From Planctomycetota bacterium (GTDB lineage: Bacteria; Planctomycetota; UBA1135; GCA-002686595): 36,859 nucleotides of DNA. Within the stretch, counting starts at the first letter, position 1. Each line of letters opens with the position of its first letter. Both the position numbers and the translations under genes were made by a program. Positions 1 through 8,668 of this stretch are shown piece after piece. The notes below the pieces were generated by a model that was not told where the DNA came from, ran no database searches, and worked only from the letters and a program-made list of their open reading frames with translations. The DNA lies in assembly GCA_002720975.1 (NCBI GenBank), contig PBIX01000053.1:1-36859 (forward strand), written 5' to 3'.

Positions 1-1892
1 CCGGCGGTCCAGGGGTGGGAGGGCTGGGACACGATGATGTCCCAGCGCTTGTCCGTAAGGGTCAGGGCTCCGCGAGCATCGTTGAGGATCACGTTCAGGC
101 GCGGGTCATCGAAGGGGTCCTTGGCGCGTCGCCCGGAGAGCTCGTGGTTGGCCTTGAGCACCTGGGGTTCGAGCTCCACCACGTCGAGGTCAGTGATGCT
201 CGGCGGGATGTTCTCGAGGGCGACGCCGCCCCCGAACCCGATCACCAGCATGGTCTTGGCCTCAGGCCGGGCGAGGACGGGCAGGGCGGTCAGGAATCGC
301 TCCGCATTACGACCGTAGGGAGGCAGGCCCTCCGGAGTGACAGCCGCTTCAGGAAGGCCGTTGGATCGGATCTCCAGGGCCTCCTCGCGATCGATGACGA
401 GGACCGTGGCGGAGTGGCCGACGGCCGTGAACAGAACCTCGCCCGCTGCGCCCACCTCCGGCTCAAGCGGCGCGTGCCGTAGTAGGTGGACGGGGCTCTG
501 GGGCTGGTAGGCCACCAGGGTCAACAGGCTGGCGCAGGTACCGATGCAGAGCCAGCGTGCCGTGGGCCAGAGCAGGGTCATGGAGGCGGTCGCCGCCAGG
601 GCCAGGCTGACCCCCACGGCCAACCGAGCCGTACCGGCGAACCCCAATGATGGGATGAGCCAGAAGCCCGCCAACAAGGCACCGAGGATGGCGCCCACCG
701 TATTCCAGGCATAGACCCGGGCACTGGCCTGGCCAGCCTCCGTCCGCGAGCGGGCAAGGACGCGCAGGGCAAAAGGAAAAGTCGCCCCGATCAGAACCGT
801 GGCAGGGAGCAGCAGTGTGAATGCCATCCGGGCACCGACCGCCTGGGGAGAGGCATCCGGTTCGGCCATGCGCTCAAGGAATACCGCAGGCAGTCCGTCC
901 ATATGGGCGTACACCCAGGCCGCGAGTGCGGCGATGCCGAGCTGGCACAGCGTGAACCCGATGGCCGCGGCCTGGCGGGTGCGTGCCAGCAGCGAAGCGA
1001 TGGCCCCTCCGATGGTGATCCCGGTCAGGAAGCTGGCCAGCATGGCGGCGAAGGCGTAGACGCTTCCACCGAGAATGTGGGAGAGGAGCCGCGTCCATAG
1101 CACCTCGTAGGTGAAGGACACTGAACCCGAGAGGGCGATCAGGGGCAGAATCCAGCGCACGCGTTCGTCGGGGATGGTCTCCTTCTGGGCTGCACGTCCA
1201 TCCATGGCCGGGCTGGGATCGGGCACCGGCTGGGGGGCACGGGTGGCGATGAGGGCGGCCAGGATAAAGACGAGCGCGTTCGCAGCGACGCCAACGTAGA
1301 TCGTTCCGGCGAGACCGTATTGGGGCAGAAAGACGAAGGCCCCGGCCAGGGTGCCGACCACGGCTCCGGCGGTGTTGGTCGTATAGAGGAGGCCGACCCG
1401 GGGCCCGATGTGGTCCCGTCTGCGAACGACATGTCGCGTGAGCAGAGGTAGCGTGGCGCCCATGCATGTCGTGGGCACCAGCACGACGAGGAAGGTCGTC
1501 AACAGATAGAAGGCGGACTGGGCCGGGCCGCCGGAGTCGACGAGCGCACTCTGGTCGCCGATGACGAGGTCCTGCATGAGGCGCGCGGCGCGCAGGCCCA
1601 AGGGAACCAGGAGGGCTCCCAGCGCGACTCCGGCCTCGAGGATTCCGTACCACAGAACCGGTCGCCGGACCCGGTGAAGCAGCCTGCCTGCGGCCGTCGC
1701 GCCAAGGGCAAGCCCCGCCATATAGGCGGCGAGGACCGTGGCTACGGCGAGCTCCGAGGTCCCGAAGACGACCGAGAACTGGCGCAGCCAGGCGGTCTGG
1801 TAGACGAGTGCCGCGAATCCCGACAGGAAAAAGCAGGCCAGAACGGCCGTGAACTGAGGCCCGTCGTTGGTTTTCTGGGTTGTGGGAGGCAT
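1..1892 (-). CDS. Membrane-bound spermidine synthase-like protein (MFS-like plus methyltransferase-fold), 3'-truncated
   Basis: Reading the minus strand from the ATG at 1892 gives one open frame of about 630 codons that leaves the window at position 1, so the C-terminus is missing. The N-terminal ~430 residues are strongly hydrophobic, with repeated membrane segments. They open with the pattern SGFAALVYQTAWLRQF and VLAAYMAGLALG, which is typical of the fused transporter-like spermidine synthase family. The C-terminal part has a Rossmann signature (MLVIGFGGG, then DVVELEPQVL and an ILNDAR segment), as in aminopropyltransferases that bind decarboxylated S-adenosylmethionine. Known members join a multi-TM domain to a spermidine-synthase-like domain; their substrates are mostly unproven, so polyamine synthesis is only a family-level suggestion. 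The gene is divergent from rpsO and no Shine-Dalgarno is evident before the ATG. Confidence 0.8.
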   Translation of the reverse strand, partial: MPPTTQKTNDGPQFTAVLACFFLSGFAALVYQTAWLRQFSVVFGTSELAVATVLAAYMAGLALGATAAGRLLHRVRRPVLWYGILEAGVALGALLVPLGLRAARLMQDLVIGDQSALVDSGGPAQSAFYLLTTFLVVLVPTTCMGATLPLLTRHVVRRRDHIGPRVGLLYTTNTAGAVVGTLAGAFVFLPQYGLAGTIYVGVAANALVFILAALIATRAPQPVPDPSPAMDGRAAQKETIPDERVRWILPLIALSGSVSFTYEVLWTRLLSHILGGSVYAFAAMLASFLTGITIGGAIASLLARTRQAAAIGFTLCQLGIAALAAWVYAHMDGLPAVFLERMAEPDASPQAVGARMAFTLLLPATVLIGATFPFALRVLARSRTEAGQASARVYAWNTVGAILGALLAGFWLIPSLGFAGTARLAVGVSLALAATASMTLLWPTARWLCIGTCASLLTLVAYQPQSPVHLLRHAPLEPEVGAAGEVLFTAVGHSATVLVIDREEALEIRSNGLPEAAVTPEGLPPYGRNAERFLTALPVLARPEAKTMLVIGFGGGVALENIPPSITDLDVVELEPQVLKANHELSGRRAKDPFDDPRLNVILNDARGALTLTDKRWDIIVSQPSHPWTA

Positions 1893-2089
1893 GGGGTCGG
1901 CAAGAGGATCGGTAATTCTGGCGCGGTGGAGAAGATTGGAGTGGGTTTTCCTTTTGCCTGGGAGGGCGTGGGACTCACTTCCGGGACGGATCCGAGTACA
2001 ACCGGACCCCCCGAACGCCCTCCAGCCCGCCTTTTTCCGCTCCACCCGCAAATCCCATCCGCTCGCCTAGCGCTACAGGATCGGGGGGC

Positions 2090-2221
2090 TAGACTCTTTG
2101 CCTCAATTATCGCGGAGTCCCCATTGGGCTCCCCCCGCACCCTCGTTCCGGGTGGCATGACCTCCGTGTGGAGGCCGCCTAGGCGAAGGGCAAGTCCTAC
2201 GCAAGAAGGAAGACAATTACC
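2090..2221 (+). promoter_or_regulatory. rpsO promoter -10 candidate and structured leader
   Basis: The 329-base gap between the divergent genes (1893-2221) contains no supported gene. A TAGACT hexamer at 2090-2095 could be a -10 box; no good -35 is visible. Downstream are a 5-bp hairpin CCTCC-GTGT-GGAGG (2161-2174) and an adjacent perfect palindrome CGCCTAGGCG (2176-2185). A clear Shine-Dalgarno (AAGGAAG, 2206-2212) lies 9 nt before the rpsO ATG. Ribosomal protein S15 is known to repress its own mRNA through structured leaders in several bacteria, so this leader is a candidate autoregulatory site. That role is inference. Confidence 0.4.
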
Positions 2222-2491
2222 ATGGCCATCGAAACGGCCCGCAAAGCAGAACTGATTTCAGAGTACGCGACGGCTGATGGCGACAACGGATCCCCGGAGG
2301 TCCAGGTCGCGCTGCTCACCGAGAATATTCGCAATCTGACCGAGCACCTGAAGGTCCACAAGAAGGACTACGGCTCCCAACTGGGGCTGGTGAAGATGGT
2401 GGGTCGGAGGAGCAAGCTGCTGCGCTACTTGCGTTCGAAGAGCCCTGAACGCTACCGGACGATTCTGGGGCGGCTGGGCTTGCGTCGCTAG
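2222..2491 (+). CDS. rpsO: 30S ribosomal protein S15
   Basis: This 89-residue protein has the standard S15 length. It carries the family hallmarks [14 protein letters not shown] near residues 22-35, [11 protein letters not shown] near 45-55 and the basic C-terminal [17 protein letters not shown] segment. S15 binds 16S rRNA helices 20-22 and nucleates assembly of the 30S platform. The ATG at 2222 has a good Shine-Dalgarno (AAGGAAG). pnp lies 164 bases downstream on the same strand, the classic rpsO-pnp arrangement, with a hairpin in between. Confidence 0.97.
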   Translation: MAIETARKAELISEYATADGDNGSPEVQVALLTENIRNLTEHLKVHKKDYGSQLGLVKMVGRRSKLLRYLRSKSPERYRTILGRLGLRR

Positions 2492-2511
2492 TTCCGAGCG
2501 GGGGCCGTGTG

Positions 2512-2546
2512 ACACGGTTGTGTTCACAAGCCCCTGCACACCGTGT
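2512..2546 (+). promoter_or_regulatory. rpsO-pnp intergenic hairpin, candidate RNase III-type processing or attenuation site
   Basis: The arm 2512-2522 (ACACGGTTGTG) pairs with 2537-2546 (CACACCGTGT) in 10 base pairs with one bulged T and a 14-nt loop. No U-run follows, so a classic intrinsic terminator is unlikely. In Escherichia coli, a stem between rpsO and pnp is cut by RNase III, and PNPase uses this to autoregulate its own mRNA. The location here is equivalent; the function is inferred by analogy. Confidence 0.5.
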
Positions 2547-2655
2547 AGGACCTCCGTCCCACGGTACCGGTCGCGAAGATGCGGCGACGAGATAGATACG
2601 ACACGACACGAAAAAAACTAAGCAACTATTGATACCGAAGATTCGGAACTGATCC

Positions 2656-4851
2656 ATGACAAACGGACCCATACGCGTTGAACGCGAAATTTCCGGAGTG
2701 CGCATCGCCATCGAAACGGGCCAGGTGGCCCGACAGGCTGGCGGCTCCGTGATCCTGACACTAGGTGACTCCAAGGTCTTTGCCGCGGTGACCGCTGGCA
2801 AGGCGCGTGAGGACATCGACTTCTTCCCCTTGCTCTGCGACTACCGCGAGAAGAACGAGGCCGGCGGCAAGATCCCCGGCGGATTCTTCAAGCGTGAGGC
2901 ACGCCCCACGACCAAGGAGATCCTGACCATGCGCCTGATCGACCGCTCGATCCGGCCGATGTTTCCCGACGGCTACAAAGAGGAGGTGCAGGTTCTGACC
3001 CACGCCCTCCAGTACGACGGCAAGAACAACACCGACGTGGCGGCCATGATCGCGGGCTTCGCCGCGGTCCGCATCAGCGGGCTGCCTTTCGACGCGACCC
3101 TGGGCGCCGTGCGCGTGGGGCGTGTGGACGACGAATTCGTGGTCTTCCCCGAGGATCCCGTGCGCCGCGAGGAGTCCACCCTGGACCTGGTGGTCTCCGG
3201 CCACGAAGGCGGGCTGGCCATGGTGGAGTCCTCCGCCAAGCAGCTTCCCGAGGAGGTCATGGTGGACGCACTGGAGTGTGCCCACAAGGTGATCCTGGAG
3301 GTCGTCTCTCTGATCGACGAGCTGACCGAGAAGGTGGGTAAGCCCCAAGCTGAATTCAATGCTCCGGCAGTGGATGAGGCCCTCAAGGCCCAGGTCTTCG
3401 AGCGTGAGGAGGCCATGACCACGGCCGTGCGCACCCAAGGCAAGCAGGATCGTCACGACGCCCTCGCGGCCATCAAGAACGAGTGCGTAGCCACCCTGAC
3501 CGCAGATTGTGATGGTGACGACCTTGGCGCGCGGACCAAGACCATCAAGAACATGCTGCACGACCTGCAGCAGCACGTGGAGCGCGAGTGCATTCTGTCC
3601 GGAACCCGGGTAGACGGTCGCGCCCACGACAAGATCCGGGACATTACCGTCGTGCCCGGCTTTATCGAGCGTCAGCACGGTTCAGCTCTGTTCACTCGCG
3701 GTGAGACCCAGGCCCTGGCCAGCGTCACCCTCGGGACCCCCGATGACGAGCAGGTCATCGACGGTATCGAGCCCGAGTACAAGAAGAGCTTCTACCTGCA
3801 CTACAACTTCCCGCCCTACTCGGTGGGGGAGACGCGGCGCATCTTTGGTCCCGGCCGGCGTGAAATCGGGCACGGGATGTTGGCCGAGCGCGCGCTGATG
3901 GCGGTCATGCCTACGCGCGAGCAGTTCCCCTACACCGTTCGCATTGTGTCGGACATCATGGAGTCCAACGGCTCCTCGTCCATGGCCAGTGTGTGCGGTG
4001 GTTGTCTTGCGATGATGAGCGCGGGCGTGCCCGTGAGTCAGCCCGTTGCCGGTATTGCCATGGGCCTTGTCAAGGACGGTGACCGCGAGGCCATCCTCTC
4101 CGACATCCTCGGTTCCGAGGACCACAACGGAGACATGGACTTCAAGGTGGCTGGATCGGGCGTGGGTATCACGGCCTTGCAGATGGACATCAAGATCAAG
4201 GGTGTGTCCCGCGAGCTTCTGTCCACGGCGCTCGAGCAGGCTCGGGAAGGTCGGATCCACATCCTACGTAAGATGCTCGAGGCCGTTCCCGGCCCCGCTC
4301 CTGAGGTCTCCGATTACGCCCCGCGCATGGAGACACTCAAGATTCCCGGCGACAAGATCGGCTTCCTGATCGGCCCCGGTGGGAAGAACATCAAGGCCAT
4401 GCAGGCCCAGTACAGCGTGCGCATCTCGATTCTCGACGACGACGGAAATGTCCAGGTCTTCGGAACCGATTCGACCCAGGTCAAGGCTTGCAAGGATGCC
4501 ATCGAGGCTTCCACGCAGACCCCGGAAGTCGGCACCCGCTACACGGGAACCGTGCGCAGTGTGCGTGACTTCGGAGCCTTCATCGAGATCCTGCCTGGCG
4601 TGGAAGGTCTCTGCCACATCTCCGAGCTGGCCCACGGCTTCGTGGGTCAGGTGACCGATGTCGTCAACGTGGGCGACGAGGTCGAAGTGGAGATCATCAA
4701 CGTGGATGACCGCGGCAAGGTCAAGGTCAGCCACAAGGTGACCTTGCCCGGCGGCGAGGAAGGTGAGTCGGATGGCGGCGATCGTCGCGATCGCGGCGGG
4801 CGTGGCGACCGTGGTGGCCGTCGTCGTGAGCGCTCAGGTGCAAGCGACTGA
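2656..4851 (+). CDS. pnp: Polyribonucleotide nucleotidyltransferase (PNPase)
   Basis: The 731-residue protein has the full PNPase architecture. There are two RNase PH-like domains, with [12 protein letters not shown] and [12 protein letters not shown] in the first and [16 protein letters not shown] and [17 protein letters not shown] in the second. A KH domain with [12 protein letters not shown] lies around residues 562-620, and an S1 domain starting [17 protein letters not shown] lies around 628-696. The C-terminus ends in an Arg/Gly/Asp-rich tail with [11 protein letters not shown]. PNPase degrades RNA 3' to 5' by phosphorolysis and acts in mRNA turnover. It follows rpsO. No Shine-Dalgarno is obvious before the ATG at 2656. 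A strong terminator follows. Confidence 0.97.
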   Translation: MTNGPIRVEREISGVRIAIETGQVARQAGGSVILTLGDSKVFAAVTAGKAREDIDFFPLLCDYREKNEAGGKIPGGFFKREARPTTKEILTMRLIDRSIRPMFPDGYKEEVQVLTHALQYDGKNNTDVAAMIAGFAAVRISGLPFDATLGAVRVGRVDDEFVVFPEDPVRREESTLDLVVSGHEGGLAMVESSAKQLPEEVMVDALECAHKVILEVVSLIDELTEKVGKPQAEFNAPAVDEALKAQVFEREEAMTTAVRTQGKQDRHDALAAIKNECVATLTADCDGDDLGARTKTIKNMLHDLQQHVERECILSGTRVDGRAHDKIRDITVVPGFIERQHGSALFTRGETQALASVTLGTPDDEQVIDGIEPEYKKSFYLHYNFPPYSVGETRRIFGPGRREIGHGMLAERALMAVMPTREQFPYTVRIVSDIMESNGSSSMASVCGGCLAMMSAGVPVSQPVAGIAMGLVKDGDREAILSDILGSEDHNGDMDFKVAGSGVGITALQMDIKIKGVSRELLSTALEQAREGRIHILRKMLEAVPGPAPEVSDYAPRMETLKIPGDKIGFLIGPGGKNIKAMQAQYSVRISILDDDGNVQVFGTDSTQVKACKDAIEASTQTPEVGTRYTGTVRSVRDFGAFIEILPGVEGLCHISELAHGFVGQVTDVVNVGDEVEVEIINVDDRGKVKVSHKVTLPGGEEGESDGGDRRDRGGRGDRGGRRRERSGASD

Positions 4852-4893
4852 CGTCTCTCAGCTCTTGCCGACCCGGGTTTCTCGGGACACACG

Positions 4894-4929
4894 ATGCCCT
4901 CCTGGCCCAGTAATGGGTCGGGGGGGCAT
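4894..4929 (+). terminator. Long hairpin terminator after pnp
   Basis: Positions 4894-4909 pair with 4914-4929 in an uninterrupted 16-bp stem (with three G-T wobbles) around a GTAA tetraloop, 42 bases after the pnp stop. The 3' flank is T-rich only for a few bases (TATTCG). The stem length and position make a transcription end for rpsO-pnp likely. Confidence 0.75.
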
Positions 4930-5052
4930 TATTCGTAGAAGGGCCCCTGTAGGTGCCAAGAAGGGCACGGCCGTTAGCGTTGAGTATCCCAGCCAATTGG
5001 CCCGTGCAGTGGGGGGTCTCAAGAGCTATACCTGACTTTGCCTGTGCCCAGC

Positions 5053-5117
5053 TAATATAAAGAAGACCGAAACCAAGTCCCTAGGACGGCCTAGGGGCAT
5101 TCGGGCCGATAGATAAT
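5053..5117 (+). promoter_or_regulatory. AT-rich promoter candidates before the exported-protein/secretin cluster
   Basis: Two -10-like hexamers stand out in otherwise GC-rich DNA: TAATAT at 5053-5058 and GATAAT at 5112-5117. The second ends 6 bases before the ATG at 5124 and would give an essentially leaderless transcript. No convincing -35 is seen for either. The rest of the 272-base gap after pnp holds only the terminator. Confidence 0.3.
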
Positions 5118-5123
5118 CAAGCC

Positions 5124-5591
5124 ATGCTCATACTCGGACGAACCATTCTTGCCGCCGCAGTTCTCTGTGGCCTCTGTGGAGTTGCGCAAGCCCTCACGCC
5201 CCTGACCAGCGCTTCTGTCCCGGACGCTGCCGTCAGCTTGCCTGTGCTTCTCGACGACGATGGCAGGGGGTCGGACTATAAGTTCAGTCGCCTGGACAAC
5301 ATCTGTGGGCACCGGGAAGCCGCGAGCATTACCAAGCCCGCAAAGGTGGACTATGAGGCCCTGCTGGCCCTGACCGACGAGGTGCGCAGGATCAAGAAGC
5401 AGAGGATCAAGAAGGACTCCGCTGAAGGTCTCAAGCTGATGACCGCGGCTAGGCGGAAGGTGCTCGAAGCCTGCAATAAGGCGCAGGGTGCCAACAACTA
5501 CTGTAGCGTCTGGAAGAAGATCTCGCGCCGGGATGGAAAGGCGGTCGCCGATATCACGGCCCAGGTGAAGGCCAAGATGGGCGGAAAGTGA
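5124..5591 (+). CDS. Small exported protein of unknown function
   Basis: I do not recognise this 155-residue protein. Its N-terminus is a clear signal peptide (hydrophobic residues 7-20, likely cleavage after VAQA near residue 23). The mature part has a short acidic stretch (LDDDGRGSD) and then a basic, helix-prone region rich in Lys and Arg (RRIKKQRIKKDSAEG). It has three cysteines (in NICGHR, LEACNK and NNYCSV). It starts the run leading to the two secretin genes, only 12 bases before the first, so co-transcription is likely. A periplasmic role with the secretins is possible but inferred from position alone. Confidence 0.6.
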   Translation: MLILGRTILAAAVLCGLCGVAQALTPLTSASVPDAAVSLPVLLDDDGRGSDYKFSRLDNICGHREAASITKPAKVDYEALLALTDEVRRIKKQRIKKDSAEGLKLMTAARRKVLEACNKAQGANNYCSVWKKISRRDGKAVADITAQVKAKMGGK

Positions 5592-5603
5592 CGCGGGCTA
5601 CCC

Positions 5604-7124
5604 GTGGGGCTTATCCAATTCAATAGGCAGGCCTTACTGCCTCTGGTCCTCCTGGGATCGGCTGTAGCCTGTCGGGGTCCAGCTCCATCGGAGGCTCCAC
5701 AGGGGGAAGCCTTGCGGGCCATCGAAGAGGCCATGGCCACCGCCCAGGATGGTGGGGATCTCGAGGATCCGGCCGAGGCTCCCGTACCCACCGGGACGGA
5801 CTACGCCAAGGCGCTGGAGGAGGCCTATCTCTCCGGCGCTGAAGATGGTGTTGCCGATGAGTCGATCGGATCCGATTCGGATGCAGTGTTGGACTCCGAT
5901 GGGAGCCAGGATCCGCTGCCCGAGATTGACTTGGATGATCTCCTGCTTGGAGCTTCCTCCCAGGAAGGGGATGGTCCCGTGCTCAACCCCTACGAAGAGT
6001 TTGGGGAGCGCATCGTCTGGTACCGCGACTCCGGGCTGATCATGAAGCCTTTCACCTTTCCGCTTGGCGCGGGTGAACGCGTGCAGGCGCTGATCCAGAC
6101 CCACTCGGGCCTCAGCATCCACGGCGCTCCCGTAGACAACGCAAACATGCCAGCAGGCGCGCAGCCTCCGGGGTCTGTGGTGTTGCACCTGCTCAATGGG
6201 CAGGGTGCAGAGACCTTCACCCCCCCGCGCACCCCGGGGGTCGTCAAGCCCAGACTGGTTCCCCTCTTCGACTGGCTGGTGGTGACGGCGGCCCCAGCAG
6301 AGATGCGCCAGATTCAGCGCTTCATCCGGGCCTTCATAAGTAGCGCTCGCCAGATCCAGGTGGAGGCCAAGATCGTGGAGTTGACCACCACCAAGACCTC
6401 CGACTATGGCATCCGCCCCGTGGACGGCGTGACCCCGATTTTCGGGCTACCCAATGCAGGCTCCCTGATCCACAGCGTGGACTTCTCATTCGGCAACACA
6501 GTGGACATCGGAGAGGCCATCTTTGGAGTATCCGCTGTCTTCGATGGCGTGCAGTTCAATGCTCTTCTGGAGATGATCTCCACCGACGAATCGGCCTCCA
6601 TCATCTCCCAACCCAAGGTTGCCGTGCGCGAGGGTGCGCGGGCGGAGCTGATTGAGGTGCAACAAGAGCCCGTGATGAAGCTCAACGCCATCAACGCCAA
6701 TGGCCAGTTCACATGGACGATCGCCTTCCGGGACGTGGGCGTACAACTGTATGTGGTCCCGCGCATCATCGGGAGCAACACCCTGATCCTGGATGTGGAC
6801 ACCGAGGTGTCCCAGATAACGGGAACCGCTGCGACCTTCATCGTGACCGACTCCAGCGGTTCCAGTTCGACCGTGGGGATTCCCGAGGTGGCCAAGCGCA
6901 GGGCCAACACAACCGTGCGCCTGGACGCGGGCCAGGGGTTGGTGATCGGTGGCCTGATTTCAGAGCGCACCTTGCAGCGCGAGAAGAAGGTGCCCCTGCT
7001 GGGGGACATGCCCTTGCTGGGTAGCATCTTCAAGAGCCGCTATCAGGTCCAAGAGCGCACCGACGTGCTCTTCTTCATCTATCCACGCATACTGCAGGGG
7101 ATCGATCTGAACCCGGAATTCTGA
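5604..7124 (+). CDS. Lipoprotein secretin-domain protein (type II/III secretion GspD-like), first paralog
   Basis: The 506-residue frame starts at a GTG and has a lipoprotein signal peptide ending SAVAC (Cys23). A long acidic, low-complexity linker runs to about residue 120. A small domain with FGERIVWYRDSG and KPFTFPLG follows. The C-terminal half is a secretin domain: VDFSFGNTVD, IISQPKVAVREG, then VIGGLISERTLQREKKVPLLGD and PLLGSIFKS, ending in LFFIYPRIL. Secretins form gated outer-membrane rings. The N0-N3 repeat array of a full GspD (about 650 residues or more) looks reduced here. The next gene is a clear paralog 6 bases downstream, and a GspK-like gene follows. No GspE, GspF or GspG is in the window. 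Confidence 0.8.
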   Translation: MGLIQFNRQALLPLVLLGSAVACRGPAPSEAPQGEALRAIEEAMATAQDGGDLEDPAEAPVPTGTDYAKALEEAYLSGAEDGVADESIGSDSDAVLDSDGSQDPLPEIDLDDLLLGASSQEGDGPVLNPYEEFGERIVWYRDSGLIMKPFTFPLGAGERVQALIQTHSGLSIHGAPVDNANMPAGAQPPGSVVLHLLNGQGAETFTPPRTPGVVKPRLVPLFDWLVVTAAPAEMRQIQRFIRAFISSARQIQVEAKIVELTTTKTSDYGIRPVDGVTPIFGLPNAGSLIHSVDFSFGNTVDIGEAIFGVSAVFDGVQFNALLEMISTDESASIISQPKVAVREGARAELIEVQQEPVMKLNAINANGQFTWTIAFRDVGVQLYVVPRIIGSNTLILDVDTEVSQITGTAATFIVTDSSGSSSTVGIPEVAKRRANTTVRLDAGQGLVIGGLISERTLQREKKVPLLGDMPLLGSIFKSRYQVQERTDVLFFIYPRILQGIDLNPEF

Positions 7125-7130
7125 TTCCCG

Positions 7131-8603
7131 ATGCCTGTCTTTCCCCAAATACCCACCGCCGACTCCGGCCTGCGCCTACGGGGCGGGATATTGGCCCTGA
7201 TGTTGGCAGGGGTGTGCCTTCCCGGTTGTCGGGCATTTGGGTCGGGCGAACAATCTCCCAAGGAGCGCAGTGCGGAGATCAACGCTACCTGGGAGCGCAT
7301 TCTCCTGGGTGCGGACACGCTGACTCCCGTGGAGGATTTCGACGAGGCCAGCTACTTCGATGAGCTGGAGCGCCTCTACGCCCAGGCGCCGGTTGTCGAG
7401 GCGAGCGAAGCTGAACCCGTTGTGGATGCCGGGCCTGGAGAGACCCGAGCCATCGATCCGTTCCTGGCCTTTGGTGAGCGAATCTGGGTGGATGCCGACA
7501 CCGGCTTCGTCACCAAGCCCTATACCTTTCCGTCGGGGCTGGGCCAACGCGCCATGACCCTGCTCTCCTTGTACGGGGACTTTGATATTCCCGCCGAGGG
7601 GGGGGTCGTGATCAACGGGGCAGGCTTGAAGCCCATTGGAGAGCAGGGACTGGGCGAGGCGGTCCTGGACCTGCGTCTGGATTTCGATGGGGAACCCTAT
7701 TCCGCCCCTTCGGGTAAGACCTTGCAGAGCAGCACCTTTGTGCCCCTCTCCGATTGGCTCTTCGTCCGGGCGCAACCTGAGGTGTTGCTCAAGGCCGAGC
7801 GCTTCATCGAGCTCTTCAGTGCCCGGGTGCGGATGGTGGAGATCGAGGCGCGTATCATCGAGGTTTCCACCTCCGATTCCTTCGACTACGGCATCAGTCC
7901 TATTGATTCCAACACGCCCATCTTCGGTCTCCCGAATGGTGGCGCCTTCGCCAACAGCCTGGATTTCTCCCTGGGCAATACGGTGGACTCGGGTGAGGCA
8001 CTCTTTGGGGTCTCGGCGATCTTCGACGGTGTGCAGTTTGATGCGCTGCTCGAGATCGTCTCCAACCATGAGGATGTGTCCATCATGTCACGGCCCAAGG
8101 TGGCTGTGCGCGAAGGGGGTCGTGCGGAATTCGAGAACACCGACGAGGTGCCCTACTACACCCTTGGCGGACTCAACCCCAACGGCACCTTCACGGCGCA
8201 GTTGATGACCAAGCCCGTGGGCGTGCAGATGTATGTGATCCCGACCATCATCGGAGAGGAGACGGTGCTGCTCAACATCGACATCCGTGCCTCACAGGTG
8301 AGCGGCACGGCCATCAGTCTGAGCCAGGGCGGCGATGATGCCCAGGGAGTGATCTCCGTGCCGTCGATCTCTGCGCGCAAAGCCTCCACCACCGTGCGCC
8401 TGGAGCCGGGGGAGGCCGTGGTGCTGGGGGGGCTCATCGCGGAGCGCACCCTCGAGCGGGAGCGCAAGGTGCCCCTCCTGGGTGACATCCCCATCCTTGG
8501 TAACCTGTTCAAGAACACGTATGAGATCACCCAGCAGACCAACGTGCTGTTCTATATCCGGCCTCGCATCCTGCAGGGCATGGACCTGGACTCTGATTTC
8601 TAG
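7131..8603 (+). CDS. Lipoprotein secretin-domain protein, second tandem paralog
   Basis: This 490-residue protein has a lipobox LPGC (Cys33). It is built like its upstream neighbour: an acidic linker, the FGERIWVDADTG/KPYTFPSG segment, then the secretin core with LDFSLGNTVDSGEALFGVSAIFDG, IMSRPKVAVREG, VVLGGLIAERTLERERKVPLLGDIP and FYIRPRIL. The aligned blocks are similar enough to show a tandem duplication, but the N-terminal linkers differ. The start is 6 bases after the previous stop, so the two are surely co-transcribed. They may form a mixed ring or two alternative channels; the sequence cannot decide. Confidence 0.8.
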   Translation: MPVFPQIPTADSGLRLRGGILALMLAGVCLPGCRAFGSGEQSPKERSAEINATWERILLGADTLTPVEDFDEASYFDELERLYAQAPVVEASEAEPVVDAGPGETRAIDPFLAFGERIWVDADTGFVTKPYTFPSGLGQRAMTLLSLYGDFDIPAEGGVVINGAGLKPIGEQGLGEAVLDLRLDFDGEPYSAPSGKTLQSSTFVPLSDWLFVRAQPEVLLKAERFIELFSARVRMVEIEARIIEVSTSDSFDYGISPIDSNTPIFGLPNGGAFANSLDFSLGNTVDSGEALFGVSAIFDGVQFDALLEIVSNHEDVSIMSRPKVAVREGGRAEFENTDEVPYYTLGGLNPNGTFTAQLMTKPVGVQMYVIPTIIGEETVLLNIDIRASQVSGTAISLSQGGDDAQGVISVPSISARKASTTVRLEPGEAVVLGGLIAERTLERERKVPLLGDIPILGNLFKNTYEITQQTNVLFYIRPRILQGMDLDSDF

Positions 8604-8668
8604 GCCGGAATACCCACGGCGCTCGGGAAGAATGTGACCCCCTGGCGCGTCCAAGAACCGCGCCGATC

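Noticed and set aside
874-1653. Arg/Pro/Ala-rich frame on the minus strand inside the first gene
   Set aside because: It is out of frame with the membrane aminopropyltransferase-like frame that runs through the whole region.
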